This document shows, in pieces, positions 28,032 to 37,682 of a stretch of 64,000 nt of DNA (within the stretch, counting starts at the first letter, position 1; every line of letters starts with the position of its first letter). The translations under genes and the position numbers were made by a program. The DNA is from Vibrio profundi (GTDB taxonomy: Bacteria > Pseudomonadota > Gammaproteobacteria > Enterobacterales > Vibrionaceae). Location: contig NZ_RZIS01000003.1 in assembly GCF_005281835.1 (NCBI RefSeq), forward strand, positions 434,001 to 498,000, written 5' to 3'. The notes under the pieces are model-generated. The model searched no databases, had not been told where the DNA came from, and was given only the letters and a program-made list of their open reading frames with translations.

Positions 28032-29414
28032 TCAGTTGGCTGTAGCTGTATTCGTCGGCAGCGAGTCGCGACTTTTGATCACGTATCTCAACCTAAACAA
28101 CATCAACACTGCGGCCACGCTTAAACCCGTTAGAATGCCTACCCAAAAGCCTTTCTCACCCATCGCCGGAACGACATAATCGGTTAAGCCCAATATCATC
28201 CCCATCGGTAGAGCGATGCCCCAGTAAGAAATGATAGCTAAGAACATTGGTATTTTAGTGTCTTTATAACCCCGTAAAGCACCGCTAGCAGAGGTTTGCA
28301 GTGCATCGCTAAATTGATACATCGCCGTAAATACCAGCAAAGTGGCTGCGGTGGCACTGATAACGGGATCCGACGTGTAAAGTCTAATAATCCACTCTGG
28401 GAACAAAAGGAACATTGCTACTGAAAGCAATGAAATCAATGCAGCAACCAAAACGCCAACTTTACTACGTTCAATAGCGCCCAATTCGTTTCTTTCACCT
28501 AGCGCATGGCCAACACGGATCGTAATACCAAATGAGATACTCATAGGGATAACGTAAGTGAGGCTTGATATGTTAAGTGCTATCTGCGCGGCAGCGACGT
28601 TCTCGGCGCCGATACGCCCAATCATTAGCGCAATCACTGCGAAGATACTGCCACAAACTGCTATGTTCATCCCGATAGGTAGACCGAGTCTAAGAAGATG
28701 AAGCATCTCTCTTATTTTTGGCTTTGCATCTGAAAAACGGATGATAGTTTTATAGTGATGATGCCCTTTGATGTAGGAATACAACATTCCTGACATGAGC
28801 CAATACACCAAGCTTGTTGCCCAACCACAACCAACAGCGCCCATTTCTGGAAAGCCAAACTTACCGTAAATTAGAACGTAGTTGACCGGAATATTGATTA
28901 ATAGACCAATCACCGAAATGATCATCGGTACTTTAGTGTTGTTCATTCCTTCACAGAAGCCATTTAAGGTATAGAACAGGGCAATACCCGGAACACCAAA
29001 GGCTAGAGCAAAAGCGTAATCACTTCCGATAGGGATTATCTCAGCGGCTACGCCAATCCATTCTAATATTGGTTTGGCACTGACTAAGTACGCAATCAGT
29101 AAAACACTAGCGATTAGTGCCAGCCATACCATTTGGAAGAATTCGACGGAGAGGCTTTTGAAATCACGCGCACCGCGATGGTATGCGACGACTGGCGTTA
29201 AAGCCATAATAATGCCGCGTAGTAATAATAGAACAGGGATCCAAAGGCTAGTACCAAGTGCAATAGCAGCGAGATCCGCAGGGCTGACTTGGCCAGCCAT
29301 TGTCGTATCGACAAACCCCATCGCTTGGGTAGCAATTTGAGTCAAAATGATTGGAATCGAAAGATGCATAAGCGCACCTGATTCACGAGAAAAAGGACGA
29401 AGTTTAGTTAGCAT
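28032..29414 (-). CDS. MATE-family multidrug efflux transporter, NorM-like
   Basis: 460 residues, twelve predicted helices in two similar halves, as in Vibrio NorM (about 456). Family features: 'IPIILTQIATQAMGFVDTTMAGQVSPADLAAIALGTSLWIPV', 'YTLNGFCEGMNNTKVPMIISVIGLLINIPVNYVLIYGKFGFPEMGAVGCGWAT'. Expected to export cationic drugs in exchange for Na+ or H+. The acidic residue in helix 1 (Asp of 'FVDTTMAG') is retained. Start ATG 29414. Single gene. Confidence 0.92.
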   Translation of the reverse strand: MLTKLRPFSRESGALMHLSIPIILTQIATQAMGFVDTTMAGQVSPADLAAIALGTSLWIPVLLLLRGIIMALTPVVAYHRGARDFKSLSVEFFQMVWLALIASVLLIAYLVSAKPILEWIGVAAEIIPIGSDYAFALAFGVPGIALFYTLNGFCEGMNNTKVPMIISVIGLLINIPVNYVLIYGKFGFPEMGAVGCGWATSLVYWLMSGMLYSYIKGHHHYKTIIRFSDAKPKIREMLHLLRLGLPIGMNIAVCGSIFAVIALMIGRIGAENVAAAQIALNISSLTYVIPMSISFGITIRVGHALGERNELGAIERSKVGVLVAALISLLSVAMFLLFPEWIIRLYTSDPVISATAATLLVFTAMYQFSDALQTSASGALRGYKDTKIPMFLAIISYWGIALPMGMILGLTDYVVPAMGEKGFWVGILTGLSVAAVLMLFRLRYVIKSRDSLPTNTATAN

Positions 29415-29803
29415 GGAAATTCATAACACCAATATAAATACACGAATGATGGCAGGATGGCCGGTGTGCATTTTAGGATGTGCCCGTTAGGCGACGACAA
29501 TATAAACACCTTACCGTATAGGGTCAAGCATTGGATTTATAGAGTTTCACTTGCTCCTAGGTACCGATAGCTTGTGATGGTGACAACACGGATTTAACGC
29601 GCGTAAGTTTATGATTTAGTGGGGTTCATGCGAGGCAGTTAAATTATATATTTGTAACGCTAATCACTAGGTTAGAGGTATGAGTTATTGTTATGAAAAG
29701 ACAAAGGTTAGTACAATTGGTGGCATAAGGAACTAGATAGAAAATTCTGTATTTAAATGCAGAACCTTTTGGTCTAATAGCTGCTAAGTTTTTGGAGAAT
29801 AAT
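29415..29803. other. 389-bp gap before HEPN-like gene; possible cassette left boundary
   Basis: AT-rich. It contains two GTTRRRY heptamers, GTTAGGC (29486-29492) and GTTAAAT (29638-29644); the second is 6/7 identical to the complement of the attC R'' core seen after the next gene and is a candidate left junction of an integron cassette. No convincing gene. Confidence 0.4.
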
Positions 29804-30973
29804 ATGTCACGAGCAGTAACTGCTGATCATGTTTTGTTTGAGGAGTGTATTCGAGCTTTTCGCTCAGGTGATGAAAGGTGGGCTCCATTCGAAAAAGGAC
29901 CGAGCTATTCTTTTCTATTAACCCCTTTTGAGATTTCAATTCCGTGGCAATTTAAAGAGTGTCATGTTGCTTCTTCAGTGCAAGTTAGACTTCCTGGTGC
30001 TAACTGTGCGTTCATAAGTAAAGTTTGCAACCCAGAGCATGTTGGAGGGCACAATAGCCATTTATTCGGTATTGCTCTATCAGCAATTGCTTCATTCTCA
30101 TGGTTAAAGCCCTGTAAGTCTACAAGAAATGATTATTTATGCAGACGAGAGCATCTAACCGATTCGGATTACAGTGAGTTAGCACTAAATCATGCTGTGT
30201 TAGTTGCGGGGCCGGGTGCTAATCATTCTAAGGTATCAGACGCGAAGCTGCACGATATGTACAAAGAGCTAGAACAGCTAATGTCAAAGCTACTTAGCGT
30301 CGATATCAAAACGTACCGAATTGCAATGCAAAGCATAAGGTTAGTTCATTTATCTTTATTGGTTAAAAGGGATGACTTTGGGCTGGCGTACTTACTTGTT
30401 GTTTCAGCCATTGAAGCTGTTGCACAACATGCAGTAAAACGTAATAAGGTTAAACAGAAGCACCCGAAAGAAGCTGAATGGAAACTACATTCTAAAGAAG
30501 ACAGTATGTTCAAAGAATTATTGGAATCATATTTGGAATCGAGAGGAAATAACCAGTATTTACGTGAGAGGTTTGTGTTATTTATTGAGAAGTTTGCACC
30601 TATTGAAAAATGGACTAATTATATTGAACATCCAATGAGTGATGTGGCAGATACCATTAGAGCTTATGGCTCTACGGGTAGCTTTGAACATCTTACGAGA
30701 AAAAGTTGGTTTGAGAAGTATCCGGAAGATTTAAGTCCAAAAGAAATTAGCTCAATTATATCTGATGCTTATGTTCATAGGTCATGCTTCATCCATCGCG
30801 GCGAACAACCACCACATACAGATCCTAGTCCATCACTCGATCGTTTTTTCCAAGATTATCGTTCGTATGATGGCAATGAGCTTACTGAGAAATTACTACC
30901 GAATTACGAACTTCTGATTGGCTTAGCAAAGCATTCAATAACCAATTGGCTGAATACGAAATTAAAAACTTAA
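29804..30973 (+). CDS. HEPN (ApeA-like) domain protein in a probable integron cassette
   Basis: 389 residues, no export signal. The C-terminal third looks like an ApeA-type HEPN domain: a helix 'YLLVVSAIEAVAQHAV' after the middle region, then the R-x4-H motif 'HRSCFIHRG' (R326, H331) followed by a helix ending 'LLPNYELLIGLAKHSITNWL'. HEPN proteins of this shape are often RNases in abortive-infection or toxin systems. The N-terminal 200 residues are not recognised. ATG 29804 is preceded by GGAG at the right distance; the TTG at 29792 is not the start. The stop codon lies inside the R'' core of a following attC-like site, typical of gene cassettes. Base composition is visibly more AT-rich than in neighbouring genes. 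Confidence 0.65.
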   Translation: MSRAVTADHVLFEECIRAFRSGDERWAPFEKGPSYSFLLTPFEISIPWQFKECHVASSVQVRLPGANCAFISKVCNPEHVGGHNSHLFGIALSAIASFSWLKPCKSTRNDYLCRREHLTDSDYSELALNHAVLVAGPGANHSKVSDAKLHDMYKELEQLMSKLLSVDIKTYRIAMQSIRLVHLSLLVKRDDFGLAYLLVVSAIEAVAQHAVKRNKVKQKHPKEAEWKLHSKEDSMFKELLESYLESRGNNQYLRERFVLFIEKFAPIEKWTNYIEHPMSDVADTIRAYGSTGSFEHLTRKSWFEKYPEDLSPKEISSIISDAYVHRSCFIHRGEQPPHTDPSPSLDRFFQDYRSYDGNELTEKLLPNYELLIGLAKHSITNWLNTKLKT

Positions 30974-31090
30974 CAACGGCTATAAGACTGAATCGCAACA
31001 CGTGGTATTCTTATCACGCGTTGAATTTAGTCATTTAAGTGATATGCGAAGCGTCTTATTGCGTTGCTCACCACTTAAACGGGCCTAATA
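30968..31090. repeat. attC (59-base element / Vibrio-repeat-like) recombination site
   Basis: 123 bases, the length of Vibrio VCR elements (about 121-126). It begins with ACTTAAC, a perfect RYYYAAC R'' core overlapping the upstream stop codon, continues with TAACAACGGCTATAAG and CGCAACACGTGG as in VCR left arms, and ends with TTGCGTTGCTCACCACTTAA and CGGGC, as in VCR right arms (GCGTTGTCAGCCCCTTAGGCGGGC). The two ends are imperfect inverted repeats (TAAG..TGA..GCAAC). The terminal R' is CCTAATA rather than GTTRRRY, as expected if the cassette sits at a secondary target or has decayed. Confidence 0.7.
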
Positions 31091-31114
31091 TACCAATACA
31101 AATAGGAAGTAAGA

Positions 31115-31393
31115 ATGAACGCTGTATATGAATTTCTATATGTACTTTCATTATCCAAACGCACTCAATTTGCATTGATTCTTGGTGTCGTTTTTTACTT
31201 TGTAATATTGTTGGTTGGTAAATACTACATCGCTGAAATTGAGTTCCAAGGGGTAATGAAATCTTTGGAAGGTGCCATAGTTGGGAAGTTATTACATAGA
31301 TACGACAAGCTAGCGTTGTTTGCCTTGGTATCTTTCTGGGTCTTGGCTTTTAAATGCTACCGTAAAGATCACAAAAGGTTTAATAGTTTCTAG
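31115..31393 (+). CDS. Small membrane protein of unknown function
   Basis: 92 residues with two hydrophobic helices ('FALILGVVFYFVILLVGKYYI' and 'LALFALVSFWVLAFKCY') separated by an amphipathic linker 'EFQGVMKSLEGAIVGKLLHRYDK', and a basic tail. AGGAAG lies a few bases before the ATG, supporting translation. It starts 24 bases after the attC-like site. I do not recognise a family; it has no attC of its own. Confidence 0.55.
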   Translation: MNAVYEFLYVLSLSKRTQFALILGVVFYFVILLVGKYYIAEIEFQGVMKSLEGAIVGKLLHRYDKLALFALVSFWVLAFKCYRKDHKRFNSF

Positions 31394-31447
31394 TCCTTAT
31401 TCTATCTCCCATTAAGGGATTTTCAAATCTGGCGCTGTATAAGCGTC

Positions 31448-31555
31448 CTACTGCCACAAAGCCAACAGAAACACAATTAACCCAATTCCAAGCGTAACTT
31501 TTAGAAGTAAGCCAAGAGGGGCACCACCTTTCGGCGCTTTATTACAACATTCCAT
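31448..31555 (-). CDS. 35-residue conserved-looking single-pass membrane microprotein
   Basis: Translates to 35 residues: a Cys-Cys and Lys/Gly/Pro-rich head 'MECCNKAPKGGAPLG' and one membrane helix 'LLLKVTLGIGLIVFLLALWQ'. A good ribosome site (TGAGGAAAG) stands before the ATG. The composition and start signal make it a likely real gene. Downstream of the gcvP terminator in the same direction, so probably transcribed on its own. No function known to me. Confidence 0.6.
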   Translation of the reverse strand: MECCNKAPKGGAPLGLLLKVTLGIGLIVFLLALWQ

Positions 31556-31651
31556 AATTCTTTCCTCATTCATCATTGGATTCATTTCACCTTAAACCTT
31601 TCCCTTACGGTAAGGTCAATGCATTTGTTCTTCTCGAATTACAGAAAACAA

Positions 31652-31677
31652 AAAGGCGAACCGTTTGGTTCGCCTTT
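31652..31677 (-). terminator. Terminator of gcvP operon
   Basis: AAAGGCGAACC / GGTTCGCCTTT stem; on the minus strand it is followed by TTTTTGTTTTC. It lies 32 bases after the gcvP stop. Confidence 0.88.
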
Positions 31678-31708
31678 GTTATGTTTTGCTGTTTAGCAAC
31701 GCTACAAA

Positions 31709-34588
31709 TTAGTCTTCGTAGTTATCGATGCTAGGGCAAGAACAGATTAGGTTACGGTCGCCGTATACGTTATCTACACGGTTAACCGTTGGCCAGTACT
31801 TCGAGTTTTTAGCTGCTTGAGAAGGGAAGCAAGCTAGTTCACGAGAGTAAGGGCGATCCCACTCTGCTTCAGAAAGGTCAGCTTGAGTGTGAGGAGCGTT
31901 TACTAGAGGGTTGTTCTCTAGTGGCCATTCACCATTTTGTACTGCTGTCATTTCGTGACGGATAGCGATCATTGCTTCGCAGAAACGATCTAGCTCTTCC
32001 AAATCTTCTGATTCAGTAGGCTCTACCATTAACGTACCAGCAACTGGGAAAGACATAGTAGGCGCGTGGAAACCGTAGTCCATTAGACGCTTAGCGATGT
32101 CTTCTTCGCTGATGCCTGTCTCTTCTTTAAGTGGACGAATGTCGATAATACATTCGTGAGCAACACGGCCGTTAGTACCACGGTAAAGAACAGGGTAGTG
32201 AGGAAGTAGTTTTTCCATCACGTAGTTCGCGTTTAGAATCGCAACTTTAGTTGCTTCAGTAAGACCTGGTTCGCCCATCATTGCGATGTATGCCCAAGAA
32301 ATAGGTAGAATTGAAGCACTACCTAGATCCGCAGCTGATACCGCGTAGTCACTGCCTTGTACACCGTTTTCGATGTGACCTGGTAGGAAAGGTGCTAGGT
32401 GAGACTTAACACCGATAGGACCCATACCCGGACCGCCACCACCGTGTGGGATACAGAACGTTTTATGAAGGTTCAAGTGAGATACGTCTGAACCGATGAA
32501 GCCTGGAGAAGTTAGACCAACTTGAGCGTTCATGTTCGCGCCGTCTAGGTAAACCTGACCGCCCGCTGCGTGAACTTGTTCACACACTTCTTTCACTTGC
32601 TCTTCGTATACGCCGTGCGTAGAAGGGTAAGTGATCATGATGCTTGATAGGTTGTCTTTGTGCTTCTCAATTTTCGCTGCTAGGTCTGTCATGTCGATGT
32701 TGCCATCTTCATCACATTTAACAACAACTACCTTCATTGAAACCATAGATGCTGTTGCAGGGTTAGTACCGTGCGCAGAGCTAGGGATCAAACAAACGTT
32801 ACGGTGACCTTCACCGCGGCTTGCGTGGTAACGTTGAATCGCGATTAGACCCGCGTATTCGCCAGATGCACCAGAGTTAGGCTGTAGTGAGAAATCGTCG
32901 TAGCCGGTGATTTCACATAGCTTCTCTTTAAGATCTTTCGCTAGTGCTGTGTAACCGGCCGCTTGCTCTAGAGGTGCGAATGGGTGAATTGAACCAAACT
33001 CAGGCCATGTTACTGGGATCATCTCAGCAGCAGCGTTCAGCTTCATTGTACAGCTACCCAGAGGGATCATGCCGTGCGTTAGTGAGAAGTCTTTATTCTC
33101 TAGCTGTTTTAGGTAACGCATCATTTGCGTTTCGCTGTGGTGCGTGTTGAATACTGGGTGAGTTAAGAACTCAGACTCACGACGGCAAGACTCAGGAATT
33201 GCAGCAAATTCGTTTGAAGCGATTTCTGTTGATAGTGCGTTAACGTCTTGGTCTACATCGAAGATAGCGAATAGAGACGAGATGCAGTCTGTTGTTGTCG
33301 TTTCGTCAAAACTTACACCTAGTTTACCGTCTAGCTTACGTAGGTTGATGTCAGCTGCTTGTGCTTTAGCGTAAAGCGCTTCAGTTTTGTCACCTGTGTT
33401 TAGTGTAATTGTGTCGAAGAAGCTGTTATGAGCTAGCTCGTAACCCGCTTTAGTCAGGCCTGCGGCTAGAATTGCTGTCATGTGGTGCGTGCGACGAGCG
33501 ATAGTGCGTAGGCCTTCAGCACCGTGGTAAACCGCGTAGAACGACGCCATGTTTGCCAGAAGTGCTTGAGCAGTACAGATGTTTGATGTCGCTTTCTCGC
33601 GGCGGATGTGTTGCTCACGAGTTTGCATAGCCATGCGTAGTGCTTGGTTGCCTTTAGTATCGATAGATACACCGATAACACGACCAGGCATTGTACGCTT
33701 GTGCTTTTCACGTGTCGCCATGAATGCTGCGTGTGGACCGCCGTAACCCATAGGGACACCGAAGCGTTGAGCTGAACCGATAACGACGTCTGCGCCCATT
33801 TCGCCTGCAGGCTTAAGTAGGGCAGATGCTAGTAGGTCAGTTGCAACGGTTACTAATGTTTTGTTCGCTTGAGCTTTCGCAATGATGTCTGTTAGGTCGC
33901 GTACTTCACCGGTTGTACCTGGGTATTGTACTAGTGCGCCAAACACGTCTTGCTCTGGTAAAGACTCTAATGAGCCAACCAGTACTTCGAAACCGATGTA
34001 TTCAGCACGGGTTTTCACAACTTCTAGTGTCTGAGGGTGAACATCGTCTGCAACGAAGAATACTTTGCTCTTACTCTTACCTGCGCGCTTACAAAGTGTC
34101 ATTGCTTCGCCAGCCGCTGTCGCTTCATCTAGAAGAGATGCGTTCGCGATTTCCATACCAGTTAGGTCCATAACCATCTGTTGGAAGTTCAATAGCGCTT
34201 CAAGACGACCTTGCGAGATCTCTGGTTGGTATGGCGTGTATGCCGTGTACCAGCCTGGATTCTCAAGCACGTTACGTAGGATAACGTTAGGCGTGAATGT
34301 GTTGTAATAACCTTGACCAATGAACGTGCGTTTCACTTGGTTTAGGTTAGCGATTTCTTTTAGAGAAGCCAGCATGTCCATTTCGCTCTGTGGAGCGGCA
34401 AGCGTCATTGGCTTTTCTAGGCGGATTTGAGATGGCACTGTTTCGTCAATCAGTGCTTCAAGGCTTGCAGCCTTGATAGTGTCCAACATTTTTTGCTGGT
34501 CAGCTTTATTTGGGCCGTTGTGGCGTGCAACGAACTCATTTTGAGTGCCCAAATCTTTAAGTAATTGGCTTTGAAGTAATTCAGTCAT
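31709..34588 (-). CDS. gcvP: Glycine dehydrogenase (decarboxylating), P-protein
   Basis: 959 residues, full-length homodimer-type P-protein (E. coli GcvP 957). It decarboxylates glycine with PLP and passes the aminomethyl group to lipoylated GcvH. The PLP lysine is in '[20 protein letters not shown]'. Other landmarks: '[48 protein letters not shown]' and '[15 protein letters not shown]'. Last of the minus-strand glyA-gcvH-gcvP run, 92 bases after gcvH. Confidence 0.97.
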   Translation of the reverse strand: MTELLQSQLLKDLGTQNEFVARHNGPNKADQQKMLDTIKAASLEALIDETVPSQIRLEKPMTLAAPQSEMDMLASLKEIANLNQVKRTFIGQGYYNTFTPNVILRNVLENPGWYTAYTPYQPEISQGRLEALLNFQQMVMDLTGMEIANASLLDEATAAGEAMTLCKRAGKSKSKVFFVADDVHPQTLEVVKTRAEYIGFEVLVGSLESLPEQDVFGALVQYPGTTGEVRDLTDIIAKAQANKTLVTVATDLLASALLKPAGEMGADVVIGSAQRFGVPMGYGGPHAAFMATREKHKRTMPGRVIGVSIDTKGNQALRMAMQTREQHIRREKATSNICTAQALLANMASFYAVYHGAEGLRTIARRTHHMTAILAAGLTKAGYELAHNSFFDTITLNTGDKTEALYAKAQAADINLRKLDGKLGVSFDETTTTDCISSLFAIFDVDQDVNALSTEIASNEFAAIPESCRRESEFLTHPVFNTHHSETQMMRYLKQLENKDFSLTHGMIPLGSCTMKLNAAAEMIPVTWPEFGSIHPFAPLEQAAGYTALAKDLKEKLCEITGYDDFSLQPNSGASGEYAGLIAIQRYHASRGEGHRNVCLIPSSAHGTNPATASMVSMKVVVVKCDEDGNIDMTDLAAKIEKHKDNLSSIMITYPSTHGVYEEQVKEVCEQVHAAGGQVYLDGANMNAQVGLTSPGFIGSDVSHLNLHKTFCIPHGGGGPGMGPIGVKSHLAPFLPGHIENGVQGSDYAVSAADLGSASILPISWAYIAMMGEPGLTEATKVAILNANYVMEKLLPHYPVLYRGTNGRVAHECIIDIRPLKEETGISEEDIAKRLMDYGFHAPTMSFPVAGTLMVEPTESEDLEELDRFCEAMIAIRHEMTAVQNGEWPLENNPLVNAPHTQADLSEAEWDRPYSRELACFPSQAAKNSKYWPTVNRVDNVYGDRNLICSCPSIDNYED

Positions 34589-34680
34589 GATATCGTTCTA
34601 CTTTCTCTAGTTAGGAAGCGTGAGCAAGCTCCTAAAATTAAGCTGCTCAAAAGAGCAGCTTTAGTTAATGCTTGGCCTAA

Positions 34681-35061
34681 TTAATCTTCTTCGATTGAGT
34701 TTAGGTAGTCTTCTGCATTCTTGAGGTTGTCTAGTTCAGACGCGTCAGACATCTTAACTTTAACAATCCAGCCACCTTCATAAGGTTCTTCGTTGATTAG
34801 CTCAGGGCTATCTTCTAATTCTTCGTTGATTTCTACGATTTCACCAGTAATTGGCGCGTAGATATCTGAAGCAGCTTTAACTGACTCAACTAGAGAGAAG
34901 CTTTCACCCGCTTCAATTTCGTCTTCAGTTTCAGGTAGGTCAACAAACACAACGTCACCTAGCATCTCTTGAGCGTGCTCAGAAATACCGATAGTTACAG
35001 TACCGTCACCGTTGTCTTTTACCCACTCGTGGCTGTCTGCAAACTTTAGTGTATTGTCCAT
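34681..35061 (-). CDS. gcvH: Glycine cleavage system H-protein
   Basis: 126 residues, the lipoyl carrier of the glycine cleavage system. The lipoylated lysine is in '[15 protein letters not shown]'. '[34 protein letters not shown]' is the standard N-terminal block. GGAGAATAAGC precedes the ATG. Between glyA (52 bases upstream) and gcvP. Confidence 0.97.
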   Translation of the reverse strand: MDNTLKFADSHEWVKDNGDGTVTIGISEHAQEMLGDVVFVDLPETEDEIEAGESFSLVESVKAASDIYAPITGEIVEINEELEDSPELINEEPYEGGWIVKVKMSDASELDNLKNAEDYLNSIEED

Positions 35062-35113
35062 TGCTTATTCTCCAAAAAATTATGAGGTTTTAATTTAAAT
35101 CTTTAAAAACGGT

Positions 35114-36409
35114 TTAGCGGTAAAGAGGGAAGCGCTTGCAAAGCTCTTTAACTTGCTTGCGAACACGTTGCTCAACTTCAGCGTTGCCTTCAGGGCTTTC
35201 TACAAGGCCGTCAAGAACATCACCGATCCATTCACCGATTAGTTTGAATTCTTCAGTGCCAAAACCACGGCTGGTTCCAGCTGGTGTACCTAAACGAATA
35301 CCAGAAGTAATCATAGGCTTCTCTGAATCGAAAGGTATGCCATTTTTGTTACATGTGATCCCTGCACGCTCTAATGCTTCTTCTGTTACGTTACCTTTCA
35401 AGCCTTTAGGGCGAAGGTCAACCAGCATTAGGTGAGTGTCTGTCCCGCCAGTCACAATGTCACAACCGCGAGTTTGCAACACTTCAGCAAGAACTTTTGC
35501 GTTGTCGATCACTGAATCAATATAAGTATTGAATTCAGGGCCTAACGCTTCACCAAATGCGACTGCTTTTGCTGCGATAACGTGCATTAGTGGGCCGCCT
35601 TGAAGGCCAGGGAATACAGCAGAGTTAATCTTTTTGTTGATGTCTTCGTGGTTGGTAAGAATCATACCGCCACGAGGGCCACGTAGTGTTTTGTGTGTCG
35701 TTGTCGTTACTACATGCGCATGTGGAAGTGGGCTAGGGTGAGCACCTGTCGCGATTAGGCCAGCAATGTGCGCCATATCAACCATTAGGATAGCGCCAAC
35801 TTCATCAGCAATTTCACGGAATTTAGCGAAATCGATAGTACGTGGTATTGCACTACCGCCTGCAATAATCATTTTAGGCTGGTGTTCTTTAGCCAGCTCT
35901 AGTACTGCATCGTAATCAATTTCAAGTGTGTCGCGATCTACACCGTATTGAACAGCGTTGAACCACTTACCAGAAAGCGCAGGGCGTGCACCGTGAGTTA
36001 GGTGACCACCAGCGTCTAGAGACATACCTAGAATAGTGTCGCCAGGCTGAAGCAGGGCTAGTTTAACCGCGCCGTTAGCTTGTGCGCCTGAGTGAGGTTG
36101 AACGTTTGCGTACTCGCACTTGAAAAGTTTTTTAGCGCGTTCGATAGCGATAGCTTCAACGGTATCAACGTGTTCACAACCACCGTAGTAACGGCGACCT
36201 GGGTAACCTTCAGCGTATTTGTTGGTAAGGCATGTGCCTTGTGCCTGCATTACCGCTTTAGAAACAATGTTCTCTGAAGCGATAAGCTCGATTTGTTCGT
36301 TTTGACGCGCGTTTTCAGCTTGGATTCCAGCAAAAACAGCGTCATCAGTAGCAGCAAGTGTCGTAGAGAAAAAGCTTTCTAGGCTATGGTTTTGGTAAGT
36401 GTTGTTCAT
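35114..36409 (-). CDS. glyA: Serine hydroxymethyltransferase (gcv-linked paralogue)
   Basis: 431 residues, somewhat longer than the usual 417 because of an N-terminal extension before '[26 protein letters not shown]'. PLP lysine in '[16 protein letters not shown]'. It interconverts serine and glycine with THF and methylene-THF. Vibrio usually has two glyA genes; this one, linked to gcvH-gcvP, should be the glycine-responsive copy. First gene of the operon; a perfect palindrome lies about 260 bases upstream, between it and the divergent XRE-cupin gene. Confidence 0.95.
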   Translation of the reverse strand: MNNTYQNHSLESFFSTTLAATDDAVFAGIQAENARQNEQIELIASENIVSKAVMQAQGTCLTNKYAEGYPGRRYYGGCEHVDTVEAIAIERAKKLFKCEYANVQPHSGAQANGAVKLALLQPGDTILGMSLDAGGHLTHGARPALSGKWFNAVQYGVDRDTLEIDYDAVLELAKEHQPKMIIAGGSAIPRTIDFAKFREIADEVGAILMVDMAHIAGLIATGAHPSPLPHAHVVTTTTHKTLRGPRGGMILTNHEDINKKINSAVFPGLQGGPLMHVIAAKAVAFGEALGPEFNTYIDSVIDNAKVLAEVLQTRGCDIVTGGTDTHLMLVDLRPKGLKGNVTEEALERAGITCNKNGIPFDSEKPMITSGIRLGTPAGTSRGFGTEEFKLIGEWIGDVLDGLVESPEGNAEVEQRVRKQVKELCKRFPLYR

Positions 36410-36801
36410 TGTAGATGACCTTTCAAAATTACTAATGGTGAATTGTATTTTTTGTCCATTAGGTCTTGCGTTAATTTCTGCATTGCTTCTGAAGTAATCA
36501 AAACGCTTCAGAATATGTAGGATAAATGCAGTACGTATAATCCCGAAAAAGTGGGTAAAAAGCTGCTATGCAAATGTTAAATCTGTCATTTGCGCTAAGC
36601 AGAAGTAGCATCTCTTCAACTAACAAGTCGATAACATAGCGCTCCGAGCATGAACAATCAACCAAAAATTTCCTATAGGAAACAGATTTTCTCTTTTTGT
36701 TACCGAGAGCACGGTTTATTTTACTGTGCGCTCTTTAATCAACAAAGGTCTTCATGCAACAATGAATAAATAGACAGGAAGAAAGAAAAATCGAGGGATG
36801 T
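36410..36801. other. Divergent control region between glyA and XRE-cupin gene
   Basis: 392 bases, AT-rich, no gene. It holds the palindrome at 36669-36682. No glycine-riboswitch core was recognised on either strand. Confidence 0.6.
36669..36682. promoter_or_regulatory. Candidate operator of the XRE-cupin regulator
   Basis: TTTCCTATAGGAAA is a perfect 14-bp palindrome in the glyA/regulator divergent region, a typical operator size for XRE dimers. A related site (11/14 matches) precedes gcvT. Confidence 0.5.
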
Positions 36802-37425
36802 ATGTCAGAGAAGATTTACGATGAGTACCCATCTTTAACGTTGGCTAAAGAGTCGCAAGACCAAAACATAGAGCCATTGAAATTGGGGCAGCGTATAAAA
36901 GATATTCGCAGTAAATTGGGCATAACCCTAGAAGAGGCCAGCCAACGAACAGGCTTGGCTCGCTCTACGTTGAGCAAGATTGAAAATGAACAGATCTCAC
37001 CAACTTTCCAAGCGATGCAAAAGCTTGCGTTAGGCCTACAAATCGATATGCCTCAACTATTTGAGCCACCAAGGAAAAAGGTTGCTACAGGTAGAAGGGA
37101 TATCACTAAATCTAATCAAGGTAAGCCGCACCCAACTCCTACCTATGAGCATGAACTGCTCGCGACCCAACTTTCCAATAAGAAAATGATGCCTTTCAAG
37201 AGCCGCATTCGTGCTCGAGCTTTCGAAGAGTATGGTGATTGGGTTAGACACGATGGCGAAGAGTTCCTGATGATTATCTCTGGGGAAGTGAAATTCTACT
37301 CAGAGTTTTATGAACCCGTCACAATGAGTGAAGGCGATAGCGTGTACTACGATGCTAATATGGGTCATATGCTTATCTCTACGAGTGAAGAAGATGCTCA
37401 TATATTGTGGGTTACAGCAAAATAA
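36802..37425 (+). CDS. XRE-family regulator with C-terminal cupin domain
   Basis: 207 residues: XRE helix-turn-helix at about 30-85 ('LGQRIKDIRSKLGITLEEASQRTGLARSTLSKIENEQISPTFQAMQKLA') and a cupin fold at about 145-205 ('HDGEEFLMIISGEVKFYSEFYEPVTMSEGDSVYYDANMGHML'). Such regulators usually sense a small metabolite through the cupin. Its position, divergent from glyA-gcvHP and upstream of gcvT, implies control of glycine cleavage. GAGGGATGT precedes the start. Ends at a strong terminator. Confidence 0.9.
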   Translation: MSEKIYDEYPSLTLAKESQDQNIEPLKLGQRIKDIRSKLGITLEEASQRTGLARSTLSKIENEQISPTFQAMQKLALGLQIDMPQLFEPPRKKVATGRRDITKSNQGKPHPTPTYEHELLATQLSNKKMMPFKSRIRARAFEEYGDWVRHDGEEFLMIISGEVKFYSEFYEPVTMSEGDSVYYDANMGHMLISTSEEDAHILWVTAK

Positions 37426-37494
37426 TTGGAATGAATTTAAATTTCCTATAATGAAAGCAACCGTTTGCTTTTGTGTTGAATGACTTTGAAAATG

Positions 37495-37532
37495 CGCCTT
37501 TTTGCTTCTAAAAACAGCAAAAAGGCGTTTTT
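37495..37532 (+). terminator. Terminator of XRE-cupin gene
   Basis: CGCCTTTTTGCT / AGCAAAAAGGCG perfect 12-bp stem followed by T5. Confidence 0.88.
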
Positions 37533-37622
37533 GTATGGCAATGAATGTTGTTTATTAATTGTTAAATGTCACATTTTGAACTGTTTTGATCTTGTTAAAG
37601 GTATAAAAGTGGCTCAGGCTTG

Positions 37623-37636
37623 TTTACTATAGTGAA
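37623..37636. promoter_or_regulatory. Second candidate XRE-cupin operator, upstream of gcvT
   Basis: TTTACTATAGTGAA matches the 36669 palindrome at 11 of 14 positions and keeps its CTATAG centre; with flanks it is a near-palindrome of 16 bp. It lies about 190 bases before gcvT and 60 before the short leader ORF. Confidence 0.45.
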
Positions 37637-37682
37637 CATAGTTTACTGAAGTGGATTTGTGATTATTTGAATTGAGTGAAAA

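Noticed and set aside
29486..29492. GTTAGGC as the cassette left boundary or an attI remnant
   Set aside because: It is a perfect GTTRRRY, but it does not complement the R'' core of the attC-like site as well as GTTAAAT at 29638, and no attI flank is present. Kept only as an alternative.
36410..36801. Glycine riboswitch upstream of glyA
   Set aside because: Glycine genes suggested it, but neither strand shows the conserved glycine-aptamer core segments or a tandem aptamer layout; a palindromic operator explains the region better.
37442..37456. Third copy of the XRE-cupin operator just after the regulator gene
   Set aside because: TTTCCTATAATGAAA keeps only the left half and has an extra base; it lies before the regulator's terminator, so it is probably chance.
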